Below are positions 1 through 11,391 of a DNA stretch of 64,000 bases, piece by piece (the stretch's first letter is position 1; every line of letters begins with the position of its first letter). The stretch is taken from positions 162,585,826 to 162,649,825 of the forward strand of contig CM077162.1 in NCBI GenBank assembly GCA_039583875.1. The letters are read 5' to 3'. The DNA comes from Platanthera guangdongensis (Eukaryota; Streptophyta; Magnoliopsida; Asparagales; Orchidaceae). The notes under the pieces are model-generated. The model did no database searches. It saw nothing but the letters and a program-made list of their open reading frames with translations, and was not told the origin of the DNA. Made by a program: the position numbers and the translations under genes.

Positions 1-1446
1 AAGAAATGATGCCTAATCTCTATGTGTTTTGTCGTACTATGGAGGACTGGATTTTGAGCTATAGAAATAGCACTGATGTTATCACAAAAGATTTTAGACT
101 TCTCTAAGTTGTAGCCATAGTCTAGGAGTTGGTTTTGAATCCACAAGATTTGTGAACAACAACTGCCTGCAGCCATATATTCAGCTTCAGCAGTTGAAGT
201 TGACACAGAAGTTTGTTTCTTACAAAACCAGGAGACAAGTCTGTCACCAAGGAACTGACAAGTTCCACTGGTGCTTTTCCTATCAATTCTGCATCCAGCA
301 TAGTCAGCATCAGAAAATCCAGTTAAATCAAATGCTGAATCTTTTGGATACCAGAGACCTAGATTTGGACAACTTTTAACATACCTGAGAATCCTCTTTA
401 CTAATGTTAGGTGTGACTCTCTAGGGCTTACTTGGAACCTAGCACATATACATGTAGCAAACATTATATCTGGTCTACTAGCTGTAAGGTACAGTAAAGA
501 GCCAATCATTGCTCTATATGTTGTCTGATCAACATGTTTCCCATGTTCATCAGCATCCAATACAACATTAGTAGGCATAGGTGTTTGCATACAAGATACT
601 TCAGACATGCCAAATTTCTTAACCAATTCATTTGCATACTTGGTTTGAGAAATGAAGATACCTTCAGCATGCTGTTTGACTTGCAATCCTAGGAAGAAGG
701 ATAGCTCACCCATGCTACTTATCTCAAATTTAGAATGCATTAGGTTAGAGAACCTTTTGCACAATTTTGAGTCAGTAGAACCAAAAATAATATCATCTAC
801 ATAAATCTGCACTAGTAGGGGTATGGGACTTATGAGTTCTAATGAAAAGAGTTTGGTCTACTCTACCCCTTATAAATCCATTTTCCAAAAGAAAGCATGC
901 TAGGGTCTCATACCATACTCTAGGAGCTTGCTTGAGACCATATAATGCTTTGTTCAATCTAAAGACATAATCAGGATAAGTTGGAGAGATAAAACCTGGA
1001 GGTTGTCTGACATATACTTCCTCTTTGATGTCTCCATTTAGGAATGCACTTTTGACATCCATCTGAAATACCTTGAAGCCTTTATGTGCTGCATAAGCTA
1101 AAAATATTCTGATGGCTTCCAATCTTGCAACTGGTGCAAAAGTCTGGTCGTAGTCTATTCCTTCTTCTTGAGAATATTCCTGAGCAACTAGCCTTGCCTT
1201 GTTCCTTACAATTACTCCTTGATCATCCAGTTTGTTTCTGAATACCCACTTTGTTCCAACAATGGAGTGATCCTTAGGCTTTGGCACTAGTTCCCACACT
1301 TTGTTCCTTTCAAATTGATGCAACTCTTCTTGCATTGCAATGATCCAGTGTGGATCTTGCTCTGCATCTTGAATGGACTGAGGTTCAATTTGAGATAGCA
1401 AGTAGGTGTGCAACAGGTTTTGGTTGACCTGATTTCTGGTTTGCAC
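1..1446 (-). pseudogene. C1 reverse transcriptase and RNase H, running off the left edge
   Basis: This is the 3' half of the copia polyprotein, which copies element RNA into DNA and degrades the RNA strand. From right to left it shows the copia RT opening ([31 protein letters not shown]), [17 protein letters not shown], the catalytic YVDD near 790-800, the post-RT block SRPDIMFATC, and the RNase H motifs SDADYAGC and STAEAEYMAA between about 150 and 315. A frameshift near 815-830 separates the RT fingers from the YVDD frame. From there to base 1 the frame is open. Upstream it shares a frame with integrase but two stops (one at 1552-1554) intervene. Conservation is otherwise good, so decay is recent. 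Confidence 0.9.
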
Positions 1447-2570
1447 ACCAGCTGAGATGTCTCCAATTATTTGGGAAATCAGATGGTCTCTTGATGTTAC
1501 TAAATCAACAGGGGGTGTTCATTGTTCACCAACCTGTGTTGTTGTTTCCTCTTATGGTACAACAACTGGCTCTTCAAGTTGTTCTTCAATATGTTGAGCA
1601 CTTTCTTCATCTTCACTGCTTTCATCCCTTTGGGTAACCTGTAACTTGTTCAAGTCTTCAACAAGAGAATGTTCCTGCAAAGGTTCTATGGTAGAAGGGA
1701 TCTTCTCCTTGAAAGACATGCTAGATTCATCAAATGATATATGAACAGATTCCTCAATTTTTAGAGATGATTTATTATAAACCCTATAAGCCTTGCTGAT
1801 CATAGAGTATCCCAGAAACACTCCTTCATCAGCTTTAGCTTGAAATTTTGCTAAGTTTTTCTTGTCATTATTATGTATGTAGCAAATACAACCAAAAACT
1901 CTAAAATAATCAACTTTAGGTTTCTTCCCTTTGAGTAATTCATAGGGAGTCTTTCCCTTTAGTTTATGTATCAAACTTCTATTCAGCATATAGTTGGAGG
2001 TGTTTACTGCCTCTGCCCAAAAGGATAGACGAAGATGAGCATCTGACAATAATGTAGTGGCAGATTCAATAAGGGTTCTATTTTTCCTTTCAGCTACCCC
2101 ATTTTGTTGAGGAGTTCTAGGAGCTGAGAAAGTATGCCTGATCCCTTCACTCTGACAGAACTCTTGCATAAAAAGAGAATCAAACTCTGTCCCATGATCA
2201 CTTCTGATCAGGGCAATGTGAGTATTGAAATCAATCTGTATACATTTGAGAAACTCTGTCAGACACTTAAAGTTATCAGACTTCTTCCTTAGAAAGAACA
2301 CCCAAGTGAATCTAGAGAAGTCATCTACAACTACTAAAGTATAAGATTTCCCTCCTAGGCTTTGTACTGTGATGGGTCTAAAAAGATCCATGTGTAACAG
2401 ATACAATATCCTAGGTGAATCACTCTTATTAAGTGACTTAAAGCTGTCTTTATTTTGCTTGCCTAATTGACAAGCCCTGTAGAGTCCTTCCTTCTTGTAG
2501 GGGCCAGAAGGTAGTCCTCTAACAAGGTTGTCCTTGGATAGTCTAGCAATAGTTCTAAGGTTTAGGTGTC
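1447..2570 (-). pseudogene. C1 integrase, 3' of the G1 insertion
   Basis: The fragment resumes exactly at the G1 border with the end of the GAG-pre-integrase zinc domain (RHLNLRTIARL, then ACQLGKQ). The rve core follows with the first Asp in LHMDLF, VVVDDFSRFTWV, the second Asp in IRSDHGTEFD and the Glu in NGVAERKNRT, so the DDE triad is intact. The copia-type tail (FRVFGCICYIHN, GVFLGYS, KAYRVYN) is present. The frame is open from the border to the TAA at 1552-1554, about 340 codons. A further TGA lies between it and the RT. Both stops could come from CAA or CGA by one C-to-T change. Confidence 0.9.
2566..2570. repeat. G1 target site duplication, left copy (GTGTC)
   Basis: GTGTC directly precedes the TGTACAACC start of the G1 5' LTR and recurs at 16311-16315 directly after the CA end of the 3' LTR. 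Five base pairs is the usual duplication for these elements. Deleting G1 plus one GTGTC brings the two halves of the C1 pre-integrase domain back into one frame across a Gly-His-Leu-Asn junction. Confidence 0.95.
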
Positions 2571-3341
2571 TGTACAACCTCGGGCTCGTAAAGAGCCCTC
2601 AAGAAGCAAATAGGTCAACAAGATGGGCAGATGGGGCCAGGGGGGCCCACTCGCAAGAGGCGAGGCGATGGACTCTCCAATGGGCAAAATACCCCCATCC
2701 AGAGGCGAGAGGGCCTCCAGGAGCGAGAGGACCTCCTGGGGCGAGAGAATCTCCATCAGCAAGGAGGTCTCGCAGTATAGGGCGAGAGGCGCCGGCGAGA
2801 CGGGCGGTGGGTCCCTCTCGCCGGCAGGTGCCTTTCCACTCGCCAGGGAGAGAAGAGGTCTTTTTATATCATATATTATATTTCCCTGCCAAACAGAGGT
2901 TTTTACTCTTCTACCCCGGGTGCTTTTACCCTCTTGCCCTTAGTGTACTGTATATAGCTCCTCAGAACAGCGGAGTTTGGCTATTGGCAGACCCAGCCAA
3001 GGGTACCCTGGTAATTTCAGACCGGTGCAGTTTTGTTATTGGTAGTTCAGATTCTGAAATCTATAAATAAGCCCATAGGGGTTCTTTAGAAGAGACTTTT
3101 TTTTAGACTCGGAGGAGGATTCATTGGTACAGTCTTCTGAGGAACTCCAAGCCCAGCTTTTGGCTTTGGAGGGGAAGCTCTCTGTGACCTTCCGGGTAAG
3201 CGGTGGGACCTCCCTACTGCGGCTTTGGGCCAGTTTTCTAATCCTACACGACCAGTCGGAGGTCGGAGCTTGGGCCAAGTAGGAGTCGGCTACGCACCTA
3301 TTTTTGTGAACATTCGTCGAAGTCGAATTTTGGCTTCAAAA
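2571..3341 (+). repeat. G1 5' LTR
   Basis: The LTR starts TGTACAACCTCGGG and aligns end to end with 15542-16310. Its U3 (2640-2850) is packed with the word GCGAGA or its reverse complement, about ten copies in 200 bp, mostly as GGCGAGAGG or GGCGAGACGG. A TATA box is at 3062-3069. The last two bases are AA rather than the CA seen at the 3' LTR end, probably a later mutation. Confidence 0.95.
3062..3069 (+). promoter_or_regulatory. TATA box of the G1 5' LTR
   Basis: TATAAATA lies 280 bp before the LTR end and is repeated identically at 16032-16039 in the 3' LTR. It is a canonical plant core promoter and should set the start of the genomic transcript about 30 bp downstream. Confidence 0.7.
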
Positions 3342-3398
3342 GTTCTGGTGCGGTGAGCGTGGAGGTAGCCGGTTCAAGAAAGGTTTGAGTTTGGTCCT
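3342..3398 (+). other. G1 leader with candidate primer binding site
   Basis: The leader is very short. A TGG-initiated stretch begins at 3346 (TGGTGCGGTGAGCG), four bases after the LTR, in the right position for a primer binding site, but I cannot match it to a particular tRNA. It is not the TGGTATCAGAGC type used by the copia elements here. Confidence 0.4.
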
Positions 3399-5950
3399 AT
3401 GGCAGGAGGTGAAGGAGAAGGATCTGGTTCTGGAGGTTCCCCCTCCTAGGTAGAAGAGGCGACGAGGAAAATGCTGGAGGACTTCAGGCGAGAGGTCATG
3501 CAAATCATAAGCTTGGCCTTCTCGGCAAGGAGCGAGTGGGCGACGCCTCAGGTCCCGATCGAGGTGGTCCCGCTCTTAGGCGAGAACGCCCCTGGTCAGC
3601 GCCCGAGGAAGGAGGTCCACGCGGAGGCTGGCGAGAGGGACGTAGCGGCGCGAGAGCTCTTCCCAGGCCAGCGTCCCGGGAAGGAGATCCCTGCGGAAGA
3701 TGTCGAGAAGGAGGCAGCTGTGCGAGAGCTCTTCCCTGGGCACGGTCTCGCAGATCGGGCCAGCCAGCCGAGGCCTCGAGACGTGCCCTCTCGGCAAGCA
3801 GTCGATGAGAGCCCGTTCAGTGAACTTGTCATCTCGGCTCCGGTGCCGGAGGGGTTTCGGGAGCCCGACATGTCCTACTACTCAGGGAATGATGATCCTG
3901 TACAGCATGTACAATGGTTTGAAGATGTGGTTTCGATCAGACAGATGACGGATGCGTTTAAGTGTCGACTGTTCGCCATCACCTTGAAGGAGAAGGCGCG
4001 AGATTAGTTCCACCAGTTACCAGCAAGATCGATTTATTGTTTCGAGGATCTGCGGAGGGGTTTCTTATTGAGGTTTTCAAAATCGAAGAAGCGTAAGAAG
4101 GAGGCGGAGTGCTTGTTCTCGGTAAGGCAGAGCCAGGATGAAACGTTGGGACACTACGTAGATCGGTTTCAGGAGGAGATCCTCTAGGTCCAGGAGGTCC
4201 CTGGGTATACACTGATGCTTGCATTCACCCTGGGACTGAGGCCGGGCTTCTTTAGCATGAAGTTGAAAAGGGTGCCCCCCTCTCTTTTGAGGAGCTTATG
4301 GAGAGGACGGCAAAGGAGACGGATTTCGAGAGGGCCAATCCGGCGTTTGCAAGGAGGTTAGCCAGGTTGGCGGAGGATGACGCAAAGGAACCAGGAGCAG
4401 GAAAGCAAAAGGAGCAGAGGGAGCAGAGAGAAGAGAGAAGGAGGGAGGAACCCCGAGGCTAGGGGCACCAAGGACAGAATCACCGTGGGGCTCGAGAACC
4501 GAACAACCGAATAGGTTGGAGGCCTCATGAGGGTCGCCCCCAGGAGTTAGGAGGAGGCTTCCAGGGAAGGGATAACTTCCGAGAGCCATGGAGGTTCGAT
4601 CAACCAGCATGGAGACAGGGAGTGAGGGATCGCTTTTAGCATCAGCAGGTTGCAATGGGGATCGGTCGAGGAAGAGGAGCTCGAGGAGGAGGAAGAAGAG
4701 GAAGAGGAGAAGGGAGAAGGGCTGGGGTGGCGTTGCTCTTTTGTGACTTCCATCAGGAGGGAGGTCACGCAACGGCCACGTGCCCAGAGTTCTTGGAGAT
4801 GAGAGAGGCCAGAGGATTGAGGAGGCAGGATCCACCGGTAAGGATCGTGGAAGTGCATCAAGGGGAGGCGGAAGACAGGTGCGAGGACCGGGTGGATGTA
4901 GGAACCAGGGGAGGAATCGGGGCCATCCATGGGGGGATTGGGATCGAGGCCACCCGGAAGGGGAGCCTCCAGACCATGTTCCAAAAGGGGGTAGCCTCGA
5001 CCTCCCAAACCCCGCCCCCGCTAGAAAAAATTACCTTCTCTTCAGAGGATATGCCAGAGTACGAGGACCCTTTCTGCGACGCCTTGGTGATCCAAACAAC
5101 GGTGGAAAACTTTACGGTCTCCAAGATCCTAGTAGATAATGGGAGCTCCGTAAATGTGATTTTTAAGAGGGCTTTCGATGAGATGCAGGTGGAAACCAAG
5201 AGGGTTTTGGCCTCAGATGGACCGTTGTTCGGATTCTCCGGGGAGAGAAAAGAAGTAGAAGGGGGAGTAGGGCTGCACGTGAGGTTGGGGGGCGTATCAC
5301 GGAACTGCCGGTTCGTGATTGTAGACGCCCCGAGCAGCTATAGTGCCATCTTTGGGCGTCCCCTCATCAGCTCCTTTCGCTGCGTCCCCTCCTCTTTCCA
5401 TCAATGTCTCAAGTTTAACAATGGAGGGGTGCAGGTCAGGGTCAGGGGGGATCCAAAAGTGGCAAGGCAGTGCTATGTCACAGCGGTTAACACCATATCT
5501 TGGATGGCAGAGGCGGAGGAGTTGGAGAAGGAGATGGAGGCGCAAGAAGAAGCTATCAGGGAAGAAGAGGTGAGCCCAGAGGAAACGGGAGGAGGAACCA
5601 AAAAGGAAGGCAGGGGAGAGGAGACCGAGAAGCAAAAAGGAGGAGGTGCGCAGGAGGCTCAGGGGGGTGTTAAGGTCGAGCAGCAACAGGAGAGCCCGAA
5701 GGGGGCAATGGAGATTGAGGAGGAGCAGAGGGGAGGAGATGCGCAGGAAGTCCGGAGGAGCGGGGAGTTGGAGCCACGGGAAAGAATGCAGGAGAAAGTG
5801 GGAGAAGAAGGGGCTGAGGAGGAAGCCCGAAGGGACATGGAAATTGAGCAGCAGCAGGACGAGGTGATATAAGTTGAGGGAGCAGGAGGGGAGGAAGAGC
5901 TGGAGCAGGAAGAAGAAGTAGGGGACGGCTGGGAGCAGTCACGGTTAGAG
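3399..5950 (+). pseudogene. G1 Gag and aspartic protease (broken)
   Basis: Gag packages element RNA and the protease matures the polyprotein. The likely start is the ATG at 3399. The Gag domain shows SYYSGNDDPVQHVQWFED, then after a stop the FHQLP block, and a Tat-type zinc knuckle, CDFHQEGGHATATC, near 4740-4780. The protease follows with ILVDNGSSVNVIF (DNGSS where many relatives have DGGSS) near 5130. A long Glu/Arg-rich linker leads into pol in the same frame. Stops interrupt at 3447, 4005, 4185, 4460, 4637 and 5870, and a frameshift sits at the C run near 4276-4290. Every stop can be reached from CAG, CAA or TGG by a single C-to-T or G-to-A transition. The antisense ORFs here are shadows of purine-rich coding sequence. 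Confidence 0.85.
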
Positions 5951-8032
5951 GTGGCCGAGGAAGTGGTGGAGATGGAGGTCCGCACCAGCCAGGGGCAGGT
6001 ACGAAGGGTACGGATCAGTGGGGGCTTGAGTCCCGAAGACCAGGAGCGGATGCGGGCCTGCATTCAGAGCAATATCGACGTCTTCGCTTGGAGCGCGGCG
6101 GACATGCCGGGCATTGATGCGGACGTGGCCTGCCACCGCCTAAATCTGGACCCTCGGACGCGCCCCATACGCCAGAAGATGCGAGCCATCGCCACTAAGC
6201 TGGAGGAGCCCATTCGCGAGGAGGTCAAGAAGCTCCTGGAGGCGGGCTTCATCTCAGAGATCCAGTACCCAGGATGGATCTCCAATGTTGTAATGGTGAA
6301 GAAGGGGGGAAGAAAATGGAGGATGTGTATTGACTTTTCGTTATTAAATAAATCATACCCCAAGGATTGCTACCCCCTGCCTCGAATCGACGCACTGGTT
6401 TATTCAGCCGTTGGTTTTTCTGTTATGAGTTTTCTGGATGCTTTTTCAGGTTACCATCAGATCCGGATGCACCCTCCTGACGTCAAGGACGTCTCCTTCA
6501 TCACAAGGGAAGGGTGCTTTAGTTATAACATGATGCCCTTTGGGTTAAAAAATGCGGGAGCAACATACCAACGGATGATGAATCGAGTTTTCCAGGGCCA
6601 GAGGGGCCGGAACCTAGAAGTCTACGTTAATGATCTCATGGTAAAGAGCAAGGGGGTGAACTCGCATCTCCAGGATCTGGAGGAGACGTTCGCCACCTTG
6701 AGGAAGTTCAAAATGAGGTTGAACCCCTTAAAATGTGTTTTCAGGGCCAGTCGTGGGAAGTTCCTTGGGCACCTTCTGACCCCGGCGGGGGTAGAACCTA
6801 ATCCTGATAAAGTAAAAGCCATTCTGGAGCTAGAATCACCGCGAAACGCTAAGGAGGTGCAGCGCTTGACAGGAAAGCTGGCCGACCTTAGCAGATTCCT
6901 CTCTAGGTCAGGAGAGAAGTGCTCACCTTTCTTTAAAGTGCTTCAAGGGAATCATAGATTTGAATGGACAGCGGAGTGCGAAGAAGCTTTTCAAAAGCTG
7001 AAGGAACAACTCTCCCTGGCTCCTCTGCTTCAGAGCCCAAAAGAGGGGGAAGATTTGACCCTGTACCTAGGAGTGGGAGCAGAGGCGGTGAGCTCCGTCC
7101 TAGTCAGAGAAGAGGGAAAGAAGCAGCTGCCCATTTATTATGTTAGCAGGATCCTGAGAAAGGCGGAGCTTCGTTACCCTATCCTAGAAAAACTAGCATA
7201 CGCCTTGGTTGTTTCAGCCAGGAAGCTCCGACCATATTTCCAAGCACATTCGATTAGGGTGGTGACAGACCATCCTCTCCAAAAGATTTTTGAAGGGGTA
7301 GAGCACTCGGGTAGGCTGGCCAAGTGGTCTATCGAGTTAAGTGAATTCAACATTTCCTTCGTGCCAAGGCTCTCCATTAAGGCACAGGTGGTGGCCGACT
7401 TCTTGGCAGACTACGTCGCGGAGGGCGGGGCCGAGGAGTCGCGGCCACCGGAAGCATGGAAGATAATGGTCGACGGGGCCTCGGGAAAGCACTCCCTTGG
7501 GGCAGGGGTGGTACTAACAAATCCTCAGGGGGTAACCATAAAACAAGCTGTCGCCTTGCATTTCCCCACAACCAACAACCAAGCAGAGTACGAGGCAGTG
7601 ATAGCCGGCCTTCGCTTGGCTAAGGAGCTCGAGATCAAGGACGTTGAGGTTTTCACGGACTCATTGGTGGTGGCGTCTCAGATACGTGGAGAGTTCGAGG
7701 TGCGGGAGCCCACCCTTGTGAAATATTTGTCCAAGGTCAGGACGATCATTGGGGGGTTCCGGACGTTCTCCATCCAACACGTCCCCAGAGAAGAGAACAC
7801 TGCTGCTGATCGATTGGCTAAGTTCGGACCTTGGGAAGGGGGTGCCCTGACTGATTTATTCCATCCAGCAATCGAAGAGGGGGAGCTAATGGAGGTGGAT
7901 CGGCGGCCCTCGTGGGTAGATCCTTTTATTACCTTCTTTCTGGCAGGAACCCTCCCTGAGGGGGTCAAGGAGGCAAGAAACTTCCGCCATAAGGCGGCCC
8001 ATTATCTCATGCATGAAGGAGGACTACACTGA
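5951..8032 (+). pseudogene. G1 reverse transcriptase, RNase H and second (archaeal-type) RNase H
   Basis: This 693-codon stretch is the best preserved part of G1. RT motifs run SNVVMVKK, RMCIDFSLLNK, FLDAFSGYHQI and MPFGLKNAGATYQRMMN. The catalytic box reads YVND (residues 225-228), with Asp changed to Asn by one G-to-A at 6629, which should inactivate the RT. The retroviral-type RNase H (YYVSRILRKAE..YPILEKLAYALV) is followed at about residues 505-630 by a second RNase H with all acidic positions: MVDGASG, QAEYEAVIAGL, VFTDSLVVASQ and AADRLAKFG. Dual RNase H places G1 in the Tat lineage. The ORF joins the protease upstream in frame after the TAA at 5870 and integrase downstream after the TGA at 8030. 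Confidence 0.93.
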
Positions 8033-9167
8033 AGGATGATTTCAGGTCTCCTAGCTCGATGCGTAACGGAGGAAGAGACTAGGCACATTCTAGAGGAGGT
8101 GCACTCCGGGGAATGTGGTAGTCATTCCGGAGGGAGGACATTGGAGGCAAGGGTGGTCAGACAAGGGTACTTCTGGCCCACCCTGAGGAAGGACGCGACG
8201 GAGTTTGCGAGGAAATGCCGGAAGTGCCAGCTCTACGCCCCCCTCCAGCTCTTGCCGGCTCAAAGGCTCCGAAGCATCACAGCACCATGGCCTTTCGCCA
8301 TTTGGGGAATGGATCTAGTTGGGCCTTTTCCTCCAGCTAGTGGACAAAGAAGATTCCTCCTGGTTATGATAGATTACTTCTCCAAGTGGCTGGAGGTTAA
8401 GGCGCTAGCAAAGGTGACCTCCCAAGTCAATCAGGAACTTCGTCTGGGGGGAGATCATCTGCAGGCATGGGCTTCCTCAGGCCATCGTCACGGATAACGG
8501 CCCCCAGTTTGCTAGCGAAGAGTTCATCAGCTTCTGCACTCAGCTGGGCATCGACCTCAGGTTTGCCTCCGTCCACCACCCCAGGAGCAACGGTTAGGTG
8601 GAGGCGGCAAACAAGATTATCGTTAACTTGCTAAAGAAGAAGGTAGAGAATCTGAGAGGGAATTGGGTGGAGCAGCTCCCCTCGGTCCTATGGGCTCTGA
8701 GAACAACCCCGAACACGGCCACTGGTGAGACCCCTTTCAAGCTTTTCCATGGTTGTGAGGCGGTACTACCGGTGGAGTTCGAGGTCCGATCCCCACGAGT
8801 TGCGGCTGCAGGTGATGGAGACGAGGCATGGAGGATGGAAAATGAGGAAGGCCTGCGCCTCTCACTAGACCTGGCAGAGGAGTTGCGAGATGTAGCAGCC
8901 ATCAGACAGGAAGAAATCAAGCGATGAATGGCAAAGCACTTCGACAAGCATATCAGGATAAAATAATTCGCGGAAGGAGACCTAGTACTAAAAAAGGTTG
9001 ATGCGGCAGGGAGGTCCGCCCCGGTGGGAAAGCTCAATCCAAATTGGGAGGGACCTTATATTGTAGAGAGAGTGTTGAAAGCGGGGGGTTACTACCTCCA
9101 AGATGTGGAGGGTAGGACCTTGAACCATTCCTGGAGTGGGGATGACTTAAAACGCTTCTACCCATGA
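8033..9167 (+). pseudogene. G1 integrase (broken)
   Basis: Integrase joins element cDNA to host DNA. The HHCC zinc domain is visible (EVHSGECGSH...CRKCQ, 8090-8235), followed by the core with Asp in GMDLVGPF, Asp in TDNGPQF and Glu in VEAANK, so the triad survives. A plus-one frameshift near 8435 moves the core to another frame. Stops occur at 8595 (in NG-stop-VEA, normally NGQVEA), 8925 and 8964, each explained by C-to-T in CAG, CGA or CAA. The C-terminal domain (FAEGDLVLKK, WEGPYIVERVL) ends at a TGA at 9165-9167. Confidence 0.88.
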
Positions 9168-9269
9168 GGGGGGAGAGCAGAAGATATGTACTCAAAGCAT
9201 AATTAATATAATGTACTTCTCAAATTATTTCTCGTTCATTATTTCTCGTGAAGTCCTAATGACAGGAAG
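9168..9269. other. Spacer between G1 pol and the tandem array
   Basis: About 100 bp of AT-rich sequence (AATTATTTCTCG, TATTTCTCGTG) with no ORF or recognised signal. Confidence 0.6.
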
Positions 9270-11391
9270 AGGTATCTTCATCGGCACCCCGAGCTCGGCT
9301 CGGCCCCAGGTAGACCCGCTGCGTAGGCTCTCATCTAGCTGGCAGGTCCGAAGGCTCGCCTGTGGGGGATAGGTTTTAGTTTGAGATCTTCATCGGCACC
9401 TAGAGCTCGGCTCGGCCCCAGGTAGACCCGCTGCGCAGGCTCCCATCTAGCTGGCAGGTCCGAAGGCTCGCCTGTAGGGGATAGGTTTTGGTTTGAGAAC
9501 TTCATCGGCACCCCGAGCTCAGCTCGGCCCCAGGTAGACCTGCTGCGCAGGCTCTCATCTAGCTGGCAGGTCCGAAGGCTCGCCTGTGGGGGATATGTTT
9601 TGGTTTGAGATCTTCATTGACACCCTGAGCTCGGCTCGGCCCCAGGTAGACCCGCTGCGCAGGCTCCCATCTAGCTGGCAGGTCCGAAGGCTTGCCTGCG
9701 GGGGATAGGTTTTGGTTTGAGATCTTCATCGGCACCCCGAGCTTGGCTCGGCCCCAGGTAGACCCGCTGCGCATGCTCTCATCTAGCTGGCAAGTCCGAA
9801 GGCTCGCCTGTGGGGGATAGGTTTTGGTTTGAGAACTTCATTGGCACCCCGAGCTCAGCTCGGCCCCAGGTAGAACCGCTGCGCAGGCTCTCATCTAGCT
9901 GGCAGGTCCGAAGGCTCGCCTGTGGGGGATAGGTTTTGGTTTGAGATCTTCATCGGTACCCCGAGCTCAGCTCGACCCCAGATAGACCCGCTGCGCAGGC
10001 TCCCATCTAGCTGGCAGGTCCGAAGGCTCGCCTGCGGGGGATAGGTTTTGGTTTGAGATCTTCATCGGCACCCCGAGCTCGGCTCGGCCCCAGGTAGACC
10101 CGCTGCGTAGGCTCTCATCTAGCTGGCAGGTCCGAAGGATCGCCTGTGGGGGATAGGTTTTGGTTTGAGATCTTCATCGGCACCCCGAGCTCGGCTCGGC
10201 CCCAGGTAGACCCGCTGTGCAGGCTCTCATCTAGCTGGCAGGTCCGAAGGCTCGCCTGTGGGGGATAGGTTTTGGTTTGAGATCTTCATCGGTACCCCGA
10301 GCTCGGCTCGGCCCCAGGTAGACCCGCTGCGCAGGCTCCCATCTAGCTGGGAGGTCCGAAGGCTCGCCTGTGGGGGATAGGTTTTGGTTTGAGAACTTCA
10401 TCGGCACCCCGAGCTCGGCTCGGCCCCAGGTAGACCCGCTGCGCAGGCTCTCATCTAGCTGGCAGGTCCGAAGGCTCACATGTGGGGGATAGGTTTTGGT
10501 TTGAGATCTTCATCGGCACCCCGAGCTCGGCTCGGCCACAGGTAGACCCGCTGCGCAGGCTCTCATCTAGCTGGCAGGTCCGAAGGCTCGCCTGTGGGGG
10601 ATAGGTTTTGGTTTGAGAACTTCATCGGCACCCCGAGCTCGGCTCGGCCCCAGGTAGACCCGCTGCGCTGGCTCTCATCTAGCTGGCAGGTCCGAAGGAT
10701 CGCCTGCGGGGGATATGTTTTGGTTTGAGATCTTCATCGGCACCCCGAGCTCGGCTCGGCCCCAGGTAGACCCGCTGCGCAGGCTCTCATCTAGCTGGCA
10801 GGTCCGAAGGCTCGCCTGTGGGGGATAGGTTTTGGTTTGAGATCTTCATCGGCACCCCGAGCTCGGCTCGGCCCCAGGTAGACCCGCTGCGCAGGCTCCC
10901 ATCTAGCTGGTAGGTCCGAAGGCTCGCCTGTGGGGGATAGGTTTTGGTTTGAGAACTTCATCGGCACCCCGAGCTCGGCTCGGCCCCAGGTAGACCCGCT
11001 GCGCAGGCTCTCATCTAGCTGGCAGGTCCGAAGGCTCGCCTGTGGGGGATAGGTTTTGGTTTGAGATCTTCATCGGCACCCCGAGCTCGGCTCGGCCCCA
11101 GGTAGACCCGCTGCGCAGGCTCTCATCTAGCTGGCAGGTCCGAAGGCTCGCCTGTGGGGGATAGGTTTTGGTTTGAGATCTTCATCGGCACCCCGAGCTC
11201 GGCTCGGCCCCAGGTAGACCCGCTGCACAGGCTCTCATCTAGCTGGCAGGTCCGAAGGCTCGCCTGTGGGGGATAGGTTTTGGTTTGAGATCTTCATCGG
11301 CACCCCGAGCTCGGCTCGGCCCCAGGTAGACCCGCTGCGTAGACTCCCACCTAGCTGGCAGGTCCGAAGGCTCGCCTGCAGGGGATAGGGT
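9270..11391 (+). repeat. Tandem array of 19 copies of a 112-bp unit in the G1 3' region
   Basis: The unit contains GGCACCCCGAGCTCGGCTCGG, CAGGTAGACCCGCTGCG, CTAGCTGGCAGGTCCGAAGG and GGGGGATAGGTTTTGG. Anchoring on TCGGCACC, copies start at 9281, 9393, 9505 and so on to 11297; 2016/112 is exactly 18, so no copy has a net indel. Copies differ by scattered point changes. Variants CTCCC versus CTCTC and GAGAAC versus GAGATC recur in combination, pointing to multi-unit duplications. The last copy decays into unique sequence. Because 112 is not a multiple of three, ORFs in the array are frame-rotating artefacts. Tandem repeats in the 3' region are known for Tat-lineage elements and can seed satellites. 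Confidence 0.95.

Noticed and set aside
2528..3070. 180-codon plus-strand ORF across the G1 5' LTR border, repeated at 15594-16040
   Set aside because: LTR sequence with GCGAGA words; occurs in both LTRs and has no protein motif.
4296..6063. Several Pro/Ser/Leu-rich minus-strand ORFs of 90-180 codons
   Set aside because: Shadows of the Glu/Arg-rich Gag linker of G1; no start context, no motifs.
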